Shown: piece after piece, positions 1-8,598 of the stretch
How positions within the stretch are numbered: position 1 is the first letter of the stretch
Layout: the number at the start of each line of letters is the position of its first letter
NCBI GenBank assembly: GCA_022072085.1
Contig: JAJVII010000047.1
Span: 35,981-99,980, forward strand
Direction of reading: 5' to 3'
DNA length: 64,000 nt
Source: Phycisphaerae bacterium
Lineage (GTDB): Bacteria; Planctomycetota; Phycisphaerae; JAJVII01
The notes under the pieces: model-generated
The model's database searches: none
Told to the model about the DNA's origin: nothing
Seen by the model: only the letters and a program-made list of their open reading frames with translations
Made by a program: the position numbers and the translations under genes

Positions 1-1157
1 TCGAGGACTGGCCGCACTATCGCGTCCGCGAGCTGATGCTCGACCTCGGCCGGGCGCCGCACGCGATGCGGTTGCTCAAGCGAGCAGTCCGCATCATGGC
101 TCGGCTGAAGTTGAACAGCCTGCATCTGCACCTCAACGACGACCAGCTCAACGGGCTGCGCTACGACCGGCTGCCGATCGGCAGCGAGAACCGCTGGGCC
201 ATCGGCATCGACGATCTGCGGCAACTCGTCGCCTACGCCCGCCGCTGGCACGTGCAGGTCGTGCCGGAGATCGAGGCGTGGGGCCACGCCGGGTCGGTCT
301 GCTATCACTACCCCCACCTGGTCGGCGGGCCGGGGATGTGGGGCGGCTTCTCGTTCGCCATCGGCGAGGAACTCTACGACGTGATGGAGCAGATGCTGGA
401 CGAGGTGATGCCCGTCCTGGAGCCCGACTGCTTTATCCACTGGGGGCTGGACGAGGCGATCTGGGCGCTGAGCAAGAGCGTGCCGGCTGCCCGCAGGGGA
501 GAATACACGCCGCAGACGCACGTCGGGCGGCTGCACGAGATTATGCGGCGGGTGGCGGAGCGGCATGGGCGACGGGCGCAGATGCGCATCTGGGCCGACC
601 ACGGCGGGAGGCCGATCCCGCCGGGCATCGCCGACGAGGTCATTGTCGAGCCGTGGATGTATCACGAGTGTCGGAGCGAGCGAATCCTGGAGAAGGTGGC
701 CCAGTACGGCGGGGCTGGCAAGCAGGCGGTGATGCTGGGCGCGGGCATAAGCAGCCAGCACTTTCACGGCACGTTCGGGGCGACGCGGACCTGGTGCCGG
801 GCGGCGATGGAGTGCCCCAACGTCGAGGGCGTGGACATCTGCCTATGGGAGAGCAACGACCTGGCCGGTCGGCTGATGGGCGTCTTCGGCGGCGCCGAAT
901 ACGCATGGACGCCGCAGTCGCCGGAACTGGCGGAGAAGGACAACGACTTCCGCGAGCGCGACCAGGGCGAGATGATGCTCAGGATGCAGGCGTGGCAGCA
1001 GCGGTTCCCCGACGCCGCCGACGCCGCCATCCGCGCGGACATGGGGTTCGACGTCTACCGGGGCGTCTACATGGGCGGTCCGCTGGCCGGCCGGGCCGTG
1101 GCGCCGACCGTTGAGATGCAGACGCCTCCGCGACCGGAGGAAGGATACGGCGAATGA
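1..1157 (+). CDS. Family 20-type glycoside hydrolase (beta-N-acetylhexosaminidase-like), 5' end outside window
   Basis: The reading frame is open from base 3 at the window edge, so the start lies upstream. The first readable residues (DWPHYRVRELMLDLGR) are the usual entry into a GH20 barrel, which argues against the internal ATG at 36 as the true start. Two blocks identify the family: an N-K-L-H-L-H-like segment (LNSLHLHLNDD) and HWGLDEA, matching the GH20 catalytic Asp-Glu pair of substrate-assisted hexosaminidases. The likely role is removal of N-acetylhexosamine or a related sugar from glycans. The substrate cannot be read from the sequence. Any signal peptide is in the missing part. The stop TGA overlaps the ATG of the SGNH esterase (ATGA), indicating co-translation. 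Confidence 0.85.
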   Translation, partial: EDWPHYRVRELMLDLGRAPHAMRLLKRAVRIMARLKLNSLHLHLNDDQLNGLRYDRLPIGSENRWAIGIDDLRQLVAYARRWHVQVVPEIEAWGHAGSVCYHYPHLVGGPGMWGGFSFAIGEELYDVMEQMLDEVMPVLEPDCFIHWGLDEAIWALSKSVPAARRGEYTPQTHVGRLHEIMRRVAERHGRRAQMRIWADHGGRPIPPGIADEVIVEPWMYHECRSERILEKVAQYGGAGKQAVMLGAGISSQHFHGTFGATRTWCRAAMECPNVEGVDICLWESNDLAGRLMGVFGGAEYAWTPQSPELAEKDNDFRERDQGEMMLRMQAWQQRFPDAADAAIRADMGFDVYRGVYMGGPLAGRAVAPTVEMQTPPRPEEGYGE

Positions 1158-2170
1158 GCAAGCCGAAGATGCAATGGACGCGATTCCCCGCCGACTGGAT
1201 GAAGGTCGAGGGGCTGGCGTGGTGGAACGAAACCAAGCCGGCACTGATCCGCCTGCCGCGGCGGATGAAGGCCAAGGTCCGGCCGGAGGTGTGGAACCTG
1301 GCCCGGCAGCCGGCGGGGGCCCGAATCCGCTTCGCGACCGACGCGACGCACATCGGCATCCGTGCCAAGAGTCCTGACAACACGGTGATGGATCACATCA
1401 CGCGGTTCGGGCAGATGGGTTACGACCTTTATGTGGATGGGCAGTACCACAGCAGTTGCGGGCCCGACGGGACCGGCCGAACGCAGGCGGTGTTCGAGGT
1501 CGTGGGGCCCCGCCGCATGCGACAGGCAACGATCTACCTGCCGCTCTACAAAGAGGCCCGCGTCGTGAGCATCGGGCTGAGTGCGGGCGCAAAGGTCGGC
1601 CGGCCGCGGGCCTATCGTCGCCGGCGTCCGATCGTCATCTACGGCACGTCGATCACCCAGGGCGGATGCGCGAGCAACACCGGCATGGCCTACCCGTCGA
1701 TCGTCGGGCGGATGCTCGGGGTGGACACGATCAACCTGGGCTTCTCGGGCAACGGCCGAAGCGAGCCGGAGGTGGCGGAGGCCCTGGCCGAGATCGACGC
1801 AGAGTGCTACGTGCTGGACCAGTGGGCCAACACGCCCGACGGCAACAGCGTAATGGAGCGGTATCCGCGGTTCCTCGAAATCCTGCGGGCGGCCAGGCCG
1901 GCGACGCCGATCCTCGTGACCGGCCCGTTCGCGTTCAACCCCGAAGCGTGGCGGGCAGCCGTCAAGGCGACGCTGCTGCCGGCGACGCAGCGGATCGTCC
2001 GTGCCTGTCGCCGCGCCGGCGACGGGAATATCCACTGGTTCGACAGCCGCTGCCAGATCGCCGACGGCGAGTACTTCGCGACCGTGGACGGGATTCACTG
2101 CAACTCGCTGGGCTTCTACAAGCAGGCGGCGGCGCTGGCGCCTGTGCTGCGGCGGCTGCTGAAACTGTAG
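1154..2170 (+). CDS. SGNH/GDSL-family esterase with N-terminal accessory domain
   Basis: 338 aa. A jelly-roll-like N-terminal part (about residues 1-150) is followed by an SGNH hydrolase core. Block I is GTSIT with nucleophile Ser166, block II has the Gly of GFSGNG, block III lies near DQWANTP, and block V is DGIHCN near residue 312 with the catalytic Asp-His. Such enzymes deacylate carbohydrates or other esters. Its ATG overlaps the stop of the upstream GH20-like gene (ATGA), so a glycan de-esterification plus hydrolysis pair is plausible. No signal peptide is visible. The specific ester is unknown. The gene ends 4 bp before the convergent PhyH gene. Confidence 0.85.
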   Translation: MSKPKMQWTRFPADWMKVEGLAWWNETKPALIRLPRRMKAKVRPEVWNLARQPAGARIRFATDATHIGIRAKSPDNTVMDHITRFGQMGYDLYVDGQYHSSCGPDGTGRTQAVFEVVGPRRMRQATIYLPLYKEARVVSIGLSAGAKVGRPRAYRRRRPIVIYGTSITQGGCASNTGMAYPSIVGRMLGVDTINLGFSGNGRSEPEVAEALAEIDAECYVLDQWANTPDGNSVMERYPRFLEILRAARPATPILVTGPFAFNPEAWRAAVKATLLPATQRIVRACRRAGDGNIHWFDSRCQIADGEYFATVDGIHCNSLGFYKQAAALAPVLRRLLKL

Positions 2171-2174
2171 CGGT

Positions 2175-3074
2175 TCACTTCTTCAACCCATCGGTATCGA
2201 TGACCAGCGGGAATAGCCGTCCGCGGATGGGCTGGCCCCGCGGGATCGGGTCGAAGTTCGGCATGATAACGCCGTCCGGGGCGTCGCTGACGACGCCGTC
2301 GGCAAAGTAGTTGAGGATGATCGCCCGCCGGGGCCGCTCGCTGCTGTTGGGGTAGGAGCCATGGACCGTGTGGTCGTGGTGGAATGAGCAGGTCGTCACC
2401 GGCTGTTCGACGGGAACGGGGTTGAAGGCCTTGCGCTGCTGGGGCGAGATCATCTGGAGCAGGGCATCCATGTCGCCGGTGAGCCGGGGCATCTGGAGCA
2501 GTCCCCATCGCTGGCTGCCGGGGACGACGTGCAGGCAGCCGTTCTCCAGGGTGGAATCGTCCAGGCCGATCCAGCAGGTGATGTGCCGGGCCGGCCGCGT
2601 CCGCTGCCAGTAGCTGTAGTCCTGGTGCCAGGCGACGTTGCCGCCGGAGCGCGGCGGCTTGTAGAACACCTGGTCGTGGAAGAAGCGGACCCGCGGGCTG
2701 TCCAGAAGTTGGGCGAGCTTGACGGTGATGGCCGGGTGGAACACGAGATCGTGGATGGCTTCGTCTATCATCCACGCACCCTGCATGTAGGTCAACTTAC
2801 GCCCGCCGGGGGAGTCGACGTCGTTGGCCCCGATCAGTTCGTCCTCGCGGCCGTTGCGGTGGTGGACGATGGCCTCCAGGCCGTCGCGCAGGCGGGCCAC
2901 ATGGTCAGGCGTCAGGATCGTCACGCGGGGCAGGTAGCCGTGCTGCCGGTAGTGGGCGAGCTGTTCGTCGGTCAGCCGCCACGGAGCGAGGTCCGAGGCG
3001 TCGGCCAGCCGCGGGAAGGTGCGGCCGTGCGGGCCTTCGACGGCGAGGTAGTCTGTCCGCTGCATCTGGGTCAT
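2175..3074 (-). CDS. Phytanoyl-CoA dioxygenase (PhyH) family Fe(II)/2-oxoglutarate oxygenase
   Basis: 299 aa. The double-stranded beta-helix oxygenase fold is indicated by the metal-binding motif H-x-D in WHQDYSYW, the downstream GCLHVVPGSQRWG block, and a distal His followed by an Arg-rich segment (SERPRRAIILNYF), which binds 2-oxoglutarate. Family members hydroxylate small molecules. The substrate is not evident here. The start at 3074 (MTQMQRT) is chosen because GGAG lies 6 bases upstream; an in-frame codon at 3128 adds 18 unlikely Pro/Arg-rich residues. It is the last gene of the long minus-strand run and converges with the SGNH gene. Confidence 0.85.
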   Translation of the reverse strand: MTQMQRTDYLAVEGPHGRTFPRLADASDLAPWRLTDEQLAHYRQHGYLPRVTILTPDHVARLRDGLEAIVHHRNGREDELIGANDVDSPGGRKLTYMQGAWMIDEAIHDLVFHPAITVKLAQLLDSPRVRFFHDQVFYKPPRSGGNVAWHQDYSYWQRTRPARHITCWIGLDDSTLENGCLHVVPGSQRWGLLQMPRLTGDMDALLQMISPQQRKAFNPVPVEQPVTTCSFHHDHTVHGSYPNSSERPRRAIILNYFADGVVSDAPDGVIMPNFDPIPRGQPIRGRLFPLVIDTDGLKK

Positions 3075-3170
3075 GGGGCGCTCCGGTATCGGGTCAGGGA
3101 CGGGAGCCGCGCGATCGCGCCTCCTCACAGGCCGACCCGGAATCCTAAGCAGCGAATGTGGAAGGTCAAG

Positions 3171-3566
3171 TCAGGCCGATACGTCGCGGAGCACGGCCTC
3201 TTCGACGAACAGGGGGACCTCGGTGCCGGCCGACAGGGCAATGGCGTCGCTGGGGCGGCTGTCGACTTCGATCAGCTCGCCGTTGCGGCGGAAGATGAGC
3301 CTGGCGTAGAAGGTGTGGTCACGCAGATCGTGAATGACGACCTTGTCGAGCTGGGCGCCCAACTGGTCGACTATGGTGGCGCAGAGGTCGTGCGTGAGCG
3401 GGCGGGGCGTGGGAATGCCCTTGAGCCGGCGGTCGATGGCGAAGGCCTCGCTGATGCCGATGACGATGGGGAAGCTCCGCTCGCCGAACTTCTCCTTGAG
3501 CACGATGATCTGCTGGTCGCTGGTCTCGGTGATGATGATCCGCGACAGCTCCACCTGGACTTCCAT
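3171..3566 (-). CDS. Bifunctional nuclease (BFN/DUF151) domain protein
   Basis: 131 aa, essentially a single BFN domain (MEVQVELSRIIITETSDQQ onward, ending in RPSDAIALS...PLFVEE). The segment EVDSRPSDAIALSAG is the conserved core of this family, for which RNase and DNase activities have been reported in plants and which is widespread in bacteria. The start at 3566 follows an AAAGGC ribosome site; longer in-frame starts add a low-similarity extension. It lies 93 bp downstream of valS on the same strand. A perfect TTGACA at 3642-3637 in that gap lacks a convincing -10 partner. Confidence 0.85.
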   Translation of the reverse strand: MEVQVELSRIIITETSDQQIIVLKEKFGERSFPIVIGISEAFAIDRRLKGIPTPRPLTHDLCATIVDQLGAQLDKVVIHDLRDHTFYARLIFRRNGELIEVDSRPSDAIALSAGTEVPLFVEEAVLRDVSA

Positions 3567-3659
3567 GCTCTGCCTTTCGCCTTGAGTGGCCGCAGCGAGC
3601 CCCCACATCCCTATCTTCCACCCGCCGGGCGAGAATTGTCAAGCCGCGCCGGCCGCGAT

Positions 3660-6584
3660 TCACAGCCGCGCCAACTGCTCCGCGACGGCCGCGAGCTCCG
3701 ATTCGATCTGGGCCAGGCGGTCGCGCTCCCGCTGGACCGCCTCCGGCTTGGCCCGGCTGACGAAGCCCTCGTTGGCCAGCTTGCCGCGGGACTGCTGGGC
3801 CCGCTGGGTCAACTCGGCCTGCTGCTTGAGCAGCCGCTGACGCTCGGCATCGGGGTCGATGACGTCCAACAGGTAGATGCGGACGCCGGCGACGACGGCC
3901 GACGCCGCGTTGGGCGGCGCCGCCGGCTCGTCGGGCAGGACGCGAAGATCCGCGATGTTGGCCAGTTCGCGGATGACGTCGCTGCTGCCTTGCAGCAGCG
4001 CGGCCGCGTCGGCTGAGACCAGCAGGGCGTCCAGGGCCTTGCGCGGCGGGACATTGTATTGGCTGCGAAGGTCGCGCAGGGCGCGGATGACGGCCTGGAG
4101 CCGGTCGAAGCCGGCTTCGAGCTTTGCGTCGCGGTCGGCGGTCTCGGCGGTCGGCCAGGCGGCCTTGATGAGTCGCCCGGTGACAGGCTGGCCGTCACGG
4201 CCTCGGACAGGCGTCTGCTGATTCAGTCGGGTCCAGATGGCCTCGGTGATGAACGGGATGATGGGGTGCAGCAGCCGCAGCGTCTGGTCCAGGACGTGGG
4301 CGAGGACGGCCTTGGGCGCCGCCTGCCCGTCGCGGATGCGGAACTTGGCAATCTCCAGATACCAGTCGCACAGATCATTCCAGAAGAAGCGGTAGAGCGA
4401 GGCGGCGGCGTCGTGAAACGCGAACAACTCCAGCGCCGCGGTAACGGCATCGACGCAGCCGGCCAGCCGCGAGAGGATCCAGCGGTCGGCCGAGTGCGCC
4501 AGGTCGGCGGCAGCCGGCAGCGGCGGGACATCGACGAGATTCATCATCGCGAATCGGCTGGCATTCCAGAGCTTGTTGCAGAAGTTTCGGCCGTACTCGA
4601 ACTTCTCGCTGGTCAGCCGGGCCAGGGCCGTCTGCTCTTGCCGGGCCTCAGAGGCGAACCGCGTGGCCATCTCCTTGCCGCAGGAGGGGCAGGGCAGGAC
4701 GACCTGCCGCATGTTCTCCGCGGTCTGGGGGAATTCGTGGCTGCAATGGGGGCAGCGGAACTTGACCGGCATCCGCATGTCCTGCGTCTCGGTGGTCATC
4801 TCGGCCAGCGTCATGCGCAGGGCGTCGGCGCCGAACAGCTCGATGATGTCCAGCGGGTCCACGCCGTTGCCCTTGCTCTTGCTCATCGTCTGGCCCTGAC
4901 CGTCCAATATCTTTGCGTGGATGTAGACCTTGTGGAACGGTATCTGGCCGAGGTTGTACTGCGCGGTCATGACCATCCGCGCGACCCACAGCGTGATGAT
5001 ATCGCGGCTGGTGACCAGGACCGACGTCGGGAACCAGTAGCGCAGCGCCGGGGGATCGTCGGGCCAGCCCAGTGTGCTGAACGGCCACAGCGCGGAGCTG
5101 AACCAGGTGTCCAGCACGTCGGGATCCTGCCGCAGGCGGTGGCCGGTGACGATGTCGTCGGGCAGATCGCCCTCCTGGGCGCAGATCAGCCAGTGCTTGT
5201 GCTCCTGGTCCCATCGCCACGCGACGGTGTCGTCCTCCTCGAAGGTCCGCTCCAGGTCCTCCAGCTTGCAGGTGTCGCAGTACCAGATCGGAATGCGGTG
5301 ACCCCACCAGAGCTGTCGGCTGATCGGCCAGTCGCGCTTCTCGCTCAGCCAGTCCAGGTAGGTCTTGGCGTAGCGCGGCGGGTGGATGCGGATCTCTTCC
5401 CTGCGGACGGTTTCCATGGCCCGCTCGGCCAGGTCGCCCATGCGGACGTACCACTGCTCGCTCAGCCACGGCTCGATCGGCGTGTTGGAGCGATCGGAAT
5501 GGCCGATCTCGACCTGCCGCTGCTCGATCCGCTCGATCAGGTCGGCTGACTGGAGGTCCTTGACGACCCGCCGCCGCGCCTCGTAGCGGTCCAGCCCCTC
5601 GTACGGGCCGCCGTTGGCGTTCACCGTTCCGTCGGCGTTGAGGATGTTGATCATCGGGAGGTTCTGCCGTTTGCCGACCTCGTAGTCGTTGGGATCGTGC
5701 GCGGGGGTGATCTTGACGCACCCCGAGCCCAGCTTGGGATCGGCCCACTCGTCGGCGACGATCGGGATCGGCCGATTCAGCAGCGGCAGGATGACCTTCC
5801 GCCCGACCAGTTGCTTGTATCGCTCGTCAGCCGGGTTGACCGCGACGGCCGTGTCACCCAGCATCGTCTCCGGTCGAGTCGTCGCGACGATCAGCCACTT
5901 CGGATCGCCCGGGCCGGGGTCGGCCAGCGGATACCGCAGGTGCCAGAAGTGCCCGTTGACCGTCTCGTGGTAGACCTCGTCGTCTGCGACGGCGGTCTGG
6001 AGGTGCGTGTCCCAGTTGACCAGCCGCAGGCCGCGGTAGATCAGGTCGTCCTGGAACATGCTGAAGAAGGTGTGCCGGACGGCGCGGGCGCAGACCTCGT
6101 CCAGGGTGAACCGCGTCCGCTGCCAGTCGCAGGAGGCCCCGAGCATCTTGAGCTGGCTGATGATGCGGGAGTTGTATTGCTCCTTCCACGCCCAGATGCG
6201 ATCGACCAGCCCCTCGCGGCCAAGGTCATGGCGGTCCTTGCCTTCTTCTTCCTTCAGCCGCCGCTCGACGACCGACTGCGTTGCGATGCCCGCGTGGTCG
6301 GTGCCCGGCAACCACATTGCGTCCATGCCCTGCATCCGACGCCAGCGGATCAGCGTGTCCTGGAGCGTGTTGTTCAGCGCGTGGCCGAGGTGCAGCGCCC
6401 CGGTGACGTTGGGCGGCGGGATGACGATGCAATAGGGCTGCCGCTGGCTGTCGGGCTCGGCGTGGAAGTGGCCCTCGCTCTCCCACAGGCGATAGACCTC
6501 CTGCTCAACCTGGTGAGGGTCGTAAACGGGGGGCAGGGCGTCCGGGGCCTGGGCGTCGGGCGTATGGTCGTTCTCGTTGCTCAT
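3660..6584 (-). CDS. valS: Valine--tRNA ligase with a zinc-ribbon insertion
   Basis: 974 aa class I aminoacyl-tRNA synthetase. The HIGH motif is HLGH at residues 65-68 inside PPPNVTGALHLGHALNN, the editing domain carries ATTRPETMLGDTAVAVNP, the KMSKS motif is MSKSKGNGVDPLD near residue 565, then come an anticodon-binding helical domain and a C-terminal coiled coil (about 910-974). Between the catalytic core and the anticodon domain, about residues 608-640, sits an extra Cys4 module (CPHC...CPSC) that is absent from the textbook ValRS layout. The start at 6584 (MSNENDH) is set by family alignment. It lies 56 bp downstream of cimA, so both probably share the attenuated transcript. Confidence 0.97.
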   Translation of the reverse strand: MSNENDHTPDAQAPDALPPVYDPHQVEQEVYRLWESEGHFHAEPDSQRQPYCIVIPPPNVTGALHLGHALNNTLQDTLIRWRRMQGMDAMWLPGTDHAGIATQSVVERRLKEEEGKDRHDLGREGLVDRIWAWKEQYNSRIISQLKMLGASCDWQRTRFTLDEVCARAVRHTFFSMFQDDLIYRGLRLVNWDTHLQTAVADDEVYHETVNGHFWHLRYPLADPGPGDPKWLIVATTRPETMLGDTAVAVNPADERYKQLVGRKVILPLLNRPIPIVADEWADPKLGSGCVKITPAHDPNDYEVGKRQNLPMINILNADGTVNANGGPYEGLDRYEARRRVVKDLQSADLIERIEQRQVEIGHSDRSNTPIEPWLSEQWYVRMGDLAERAMETVRREEIRIHPPRYAKTYLDWLSEKRDWPISRQLWWGHRIPIWYCDTCKLEDLERTFEEDDTVAWRWDQEHKHWLICAQEGDLPDDIVTGHRLRQDPDVLDTWFSSALWPFSTLGWPDDPPALRYWFPTSVLVTSRDIITLWVARMVMTAQYNLGQIPFHKVYIHAKILDGQGQTMSKSKGNGVDPLDIIELFGADALRMTLAEMTTETQDMRMPVKFRCPHCSHEFPQTAENMRQVVLPCPSCGKEMATRFASEARQEQTALARLTSEKFEYGRNFCNKLWNASRFAMMNLVDVPPLPAAADLAHSADRWILSRLAGCVDAVTAALELFAFHDAAASLYRFFWNDLCDWYLEIAKFRIRDGQAAPKAVLAHVLDQTLRLLHPIIPFITEAIWTRLNQQTPVRGRDGQPVTGRLIKAAWPTAETADRDAKLEAGFDRLQAVIRALRDLRSQYNVPPRKALDALLVSADAAALLQGSSDVIRELANIADLRVLPDEPAAPPNAASAVVAGVRIYLLDVIDPDAERQRLLKQQAELTQRAQQSRGKLANEGFVSRAKPEAVQRERDRLAQIESELAAVAEQLARL

Positions 6585-6640
6585 GGGTGTTCCATCTGGA
6601 AAATCGGGCTCAGTCGTTCGCGAGGCCTTCGCACGCGCGG

Positions 6641-8281
6641 CTAGCGGGGCCGGTTTACGAACAGGGCGTCCTGCTCGGCCTGTCGGCGGTCCTCGTCCCG
6701 CAGCAGCATGTACTCGATCGAGTCGACCAGGGCTGACCAGCTTGCGTCGATGATGTTCTCGCTGACGCCGATCGTGCCCCAGTGGCCGTGATGGTCGGAC
6801 GACTCGATCATAACCCGCACCTTGGCCGCGGTGGCCTCGGTCGGGTTGATGACGCGGACCTTGTAGTCCACCAGGTGCATCTCGTCCAGCGCCGGGTAGT
6901 GTTGCAGCAGGCTCTTGCGCAGCGCCTGGTCCAGCGCGTTGACCGGGCCGTCTCCCTCGGCCACGGTGTGCTCCCAGCGCCCGCCGCCCACGCGAAGCTT
7001 GACGGTCGCCTCGGTCACCGGCGGCTGGCCGTCCTCCTTGAGCACGATCGCGCGGTAGTGGTTCAGCTCGAAGAACGGGTGATATCGGCCGATTGCCTTG
7101 CGGACGATCAGGTCGAAGCTCGCCTCGGCCGCCTCGTAGAAGAAGCCCTGGTTCTCGCGGTTCTGTATCTCCTCCAGGATCGACCGCAGGACCGCGCGGT
7201 CCTCGATCTTGTAGCCGCCGACTTTGTCGCTGACCGTGCTCACGCCGCTCAGCTCGCTGATGAGCACGCGGCGCTTGTTGCCGACCGTCGCGGGGTCCAC
7301 GTGCTCGTAGCTGCGGGATAGTCGCTGCACGCCGTGGACGTGCATCCCCCCCTTGTGGGCGAAGGCCGACTGGCCCACGAACGGCTGGTTGTCCGGCGGG
7401 ATCATGTTGGCCACCTCGTAGACGAACGTGCTCAGTTCGGTGAGGCGGCGCAGATGCCCCTCGGGCAGGCAGCGGTACCCCTTCTTCAATTCCAGCACGG
7501 GGATGACGGTGGTCAAGTCCATGTTGCCGCAGCGTTCGCCGATGCCGTTGATCGTGCCCTGGACCTGCACAGCGCCGGCCTCGATGGCCGCCAGGGCGTT
7601 GGCGACGGCCATGGAACTGTCGTTGTGCGTGTGGATGCCCAGCGGCGTCCGCGTGGCGGCCGCGACGCGGGCGGTGGCCCGGGCGACGGCAGCCGGCAGC
7701 GAGCCGCCGTTGGTGTCGCACAGGACCAGGACGTCGGCGCCCGCCTCGACGGCGGCGGCGAGGGTCTTGAGCGCGTATTCCTCGTTGGCTCTATAACCGT
7801 CGAAGAAGTGCTCGGCGTCGTAGATGACCTCGCGGCCCCTGCTCTTGAGGTAGCGCACGGAGTCGGCGATCATCGCCAGGTTCTCATCAAGGCTGACGCG
7901 CAGGACTTCGGTCGCGTGCAGGTCCCACGTCTTGCCGACGACGGTGACCGTCGGCGTGTTCGAGTCGGCCAGGGCGTTCATGCCGACGTCGTCAGCCGCC
8001 CGGACGCCCTTCCGCCGGGTCATGCCGAACGCGGCCACCTTGGCGTGGCGGAAACGCATCCTGGCCGTCTCCGCGAAGAAGGCGACGTCCTTGGGATTGC
8101 TCAGCGGGTAGCCGCCCTCGATGTAGTCGATGCCGATCTCGTCCAGGCGGCGGGCGATCATCAGCTTGTCTTCCAGCGACAGGCTGACGCCCGATCCCTG
8201 CGTGCCGTCGCGGAGCGTGGTGTCGTAGGTGGCGATGCGACGCCCGGCGTCCGGCGAATGAGAATCGCTCTGCTGGCTCAT
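6641..8281 (-). CDS. cimA: (R)-citramalate synthase
   Basis: 546 aa. It condenses pyruvate with acetyl-CoA, the first step of the threonine-independent route to isoleucine. The HMGL-type TIM barrel opens with YDTTLRDGTQGSG, carries the metal-binding HxH motif in GIHTHNDSS and the GTINGIGERCGN block, and continues into a LeuA-type regulatory dimer domain (about residues 400-530) that typically senses isoleucine. The internal wording (AHKGGMHVHGV, GNKRRVLISELSG) fits CimA rather than 2-isopropylmalate synthase. The start at 8281 (MSQQSDS) has GGAAG 8 bases upstream. Expression is probably set by the attenuator described at 8282-8568. Confidence 0.92.
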   Translation of the reverse strand: MSQQSDSHSPDAGRRIATYDTTLRDGTQGSGVSLSLEDKLMIARRLDEIGIDYIEGGYPLSNPKDVAFFAETARMRFRHAKVAAFGMTRRKGVRAADDVGMNALADSNTPTVTVVGKTWDLHATEVLRVSLDENLAMIADSVRYLKSRGREVIYDAEHFFDGYRANEEYALKTLAAAVEAGADVLVLCDTNGGSLPAAVARATARVAAATRTPLGIHTHNDSSMAVANALAAIEAGAVQVQGTINGIGERCGNMDLTTVIPVLELKKGYRCLPEGHLRRLTELSTFVYEVANMIPPDNQPFVGQSAFAHKGGMHVHGVQRLSRSYEHVDPATVGNKRRVLISELSGVSTVSDKVGGYKIEDRAVLRSILEEIQNRENQGFFYEAAEASFDLIVRKAIGRYHPFFELNHYRAIVLKEDGQPPVTEATVKLRVGGGRWEHTVAEGDGPVNALDQALRKSLLQHYPALDEMHLVDYKVRVINPTEATAAKVRVMIESSDHHGHWGTIGVSENIIDASWSALVDSIEYMLLRDEDRRQAEQDALFVNRPR

Positions 8282-8329
8282 GGTCGATCTTCCGGTTTCG
8301 TTGGTCTGGCCAGGACGTGATAAACACAA

Positions 8330-8362
8330 CGCCCTGAAGCGGTCTGTAAAACCCTCAGGGCG
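8330..8362 (-). terminator. Attenuator terminator hairpin upstream of cimA
   Basis: A perfect 8-bp inverted repeat (CGCCCTGA at 8362-8355 and TCAGGGCG at 8337-8330 in transcript orientation) with a 17-base loop is followed by the T-rich TTGTGTTTAT. It lies between the stop of the 33-codon leader peptide (8402) and the cimA start (8281), the position expected of the terminator arm of a transcription attenuator. Confidence 0.7.
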
Positions 8363-8401
8363 AGTGGCGTCTGCTGCGCTGTTTCGGCCCGGGGGCTGGA
8401 C

Positions 8402-8503
8402 TTAATCGCCGACTACCGCTACCGCGATGCCGGCGCGAACGATCAGACCCCGTACCGCCCGGCCCGTCGAGCGGGCTTCGCAGTCGTGTCCTTTCGTTCG
8501 CAC
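8402..8503 (-). CDS. Putative cimA leader peptide (branched-chain amino acid-rich, 33 aa)
   Basis: A short frame on the minus strand starts at GTG 8503 with a strong Shine-Dalgarno GGGAGG (8515-8510) six bases upstream, and ends at TAA 8404-8402. Residues 20-31 read LIVRAGIAVAVV; seven of the twelve are Leu, Ile or Val, and the stop follows two codons later. This is the classical composition of leader peptides that let ribosome stalling at Leu/Ile/Val codons control a downstream terminator (as in ilv leaders of enterobacteria). A promoter (8568-8540) lies upstream and a terminator hairpin (8362-8330) downstream. The peptide itself is probably functionless. Inferred from layout; not experimentally shown. 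Confidence 0.65.
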   Translation of the reverse strand: MRTKGHDCEARSTGRAVRGLIVRAGIAVAVVGD

Positions 8504-8539
8504 GTCCAACCTCCCGGCTATCGGCCGAATGAACTCTCT

Positions 8540-8568
8540 ACGATAAGCGTTCTATCGGTCCCCGTCAA
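8540..8568 (-). promoter_or_regulatory. Promoter of the cimA leader transcript
   Basis: TTGACG (8568-8563), 17-base spacer, TATCGT (8545-8540) on the minus strand. Predicted transcription start is near 8533, giving about 30 bases of leader before the GTG of the leader peptide. Confidence 0.55.
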
Positions 8569-8598
8569 GGCGGGCTGTAGCGAAATTGCGCCGCGGGG

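Noticed and set aside
6585..7721. Upstream in-frame extension of valS across the 3' half of cimA
   Set aside because: The extension is out of frame with cimA motifs, is Arg/Pro-rich and has no homology; ValRS begins at 6584.
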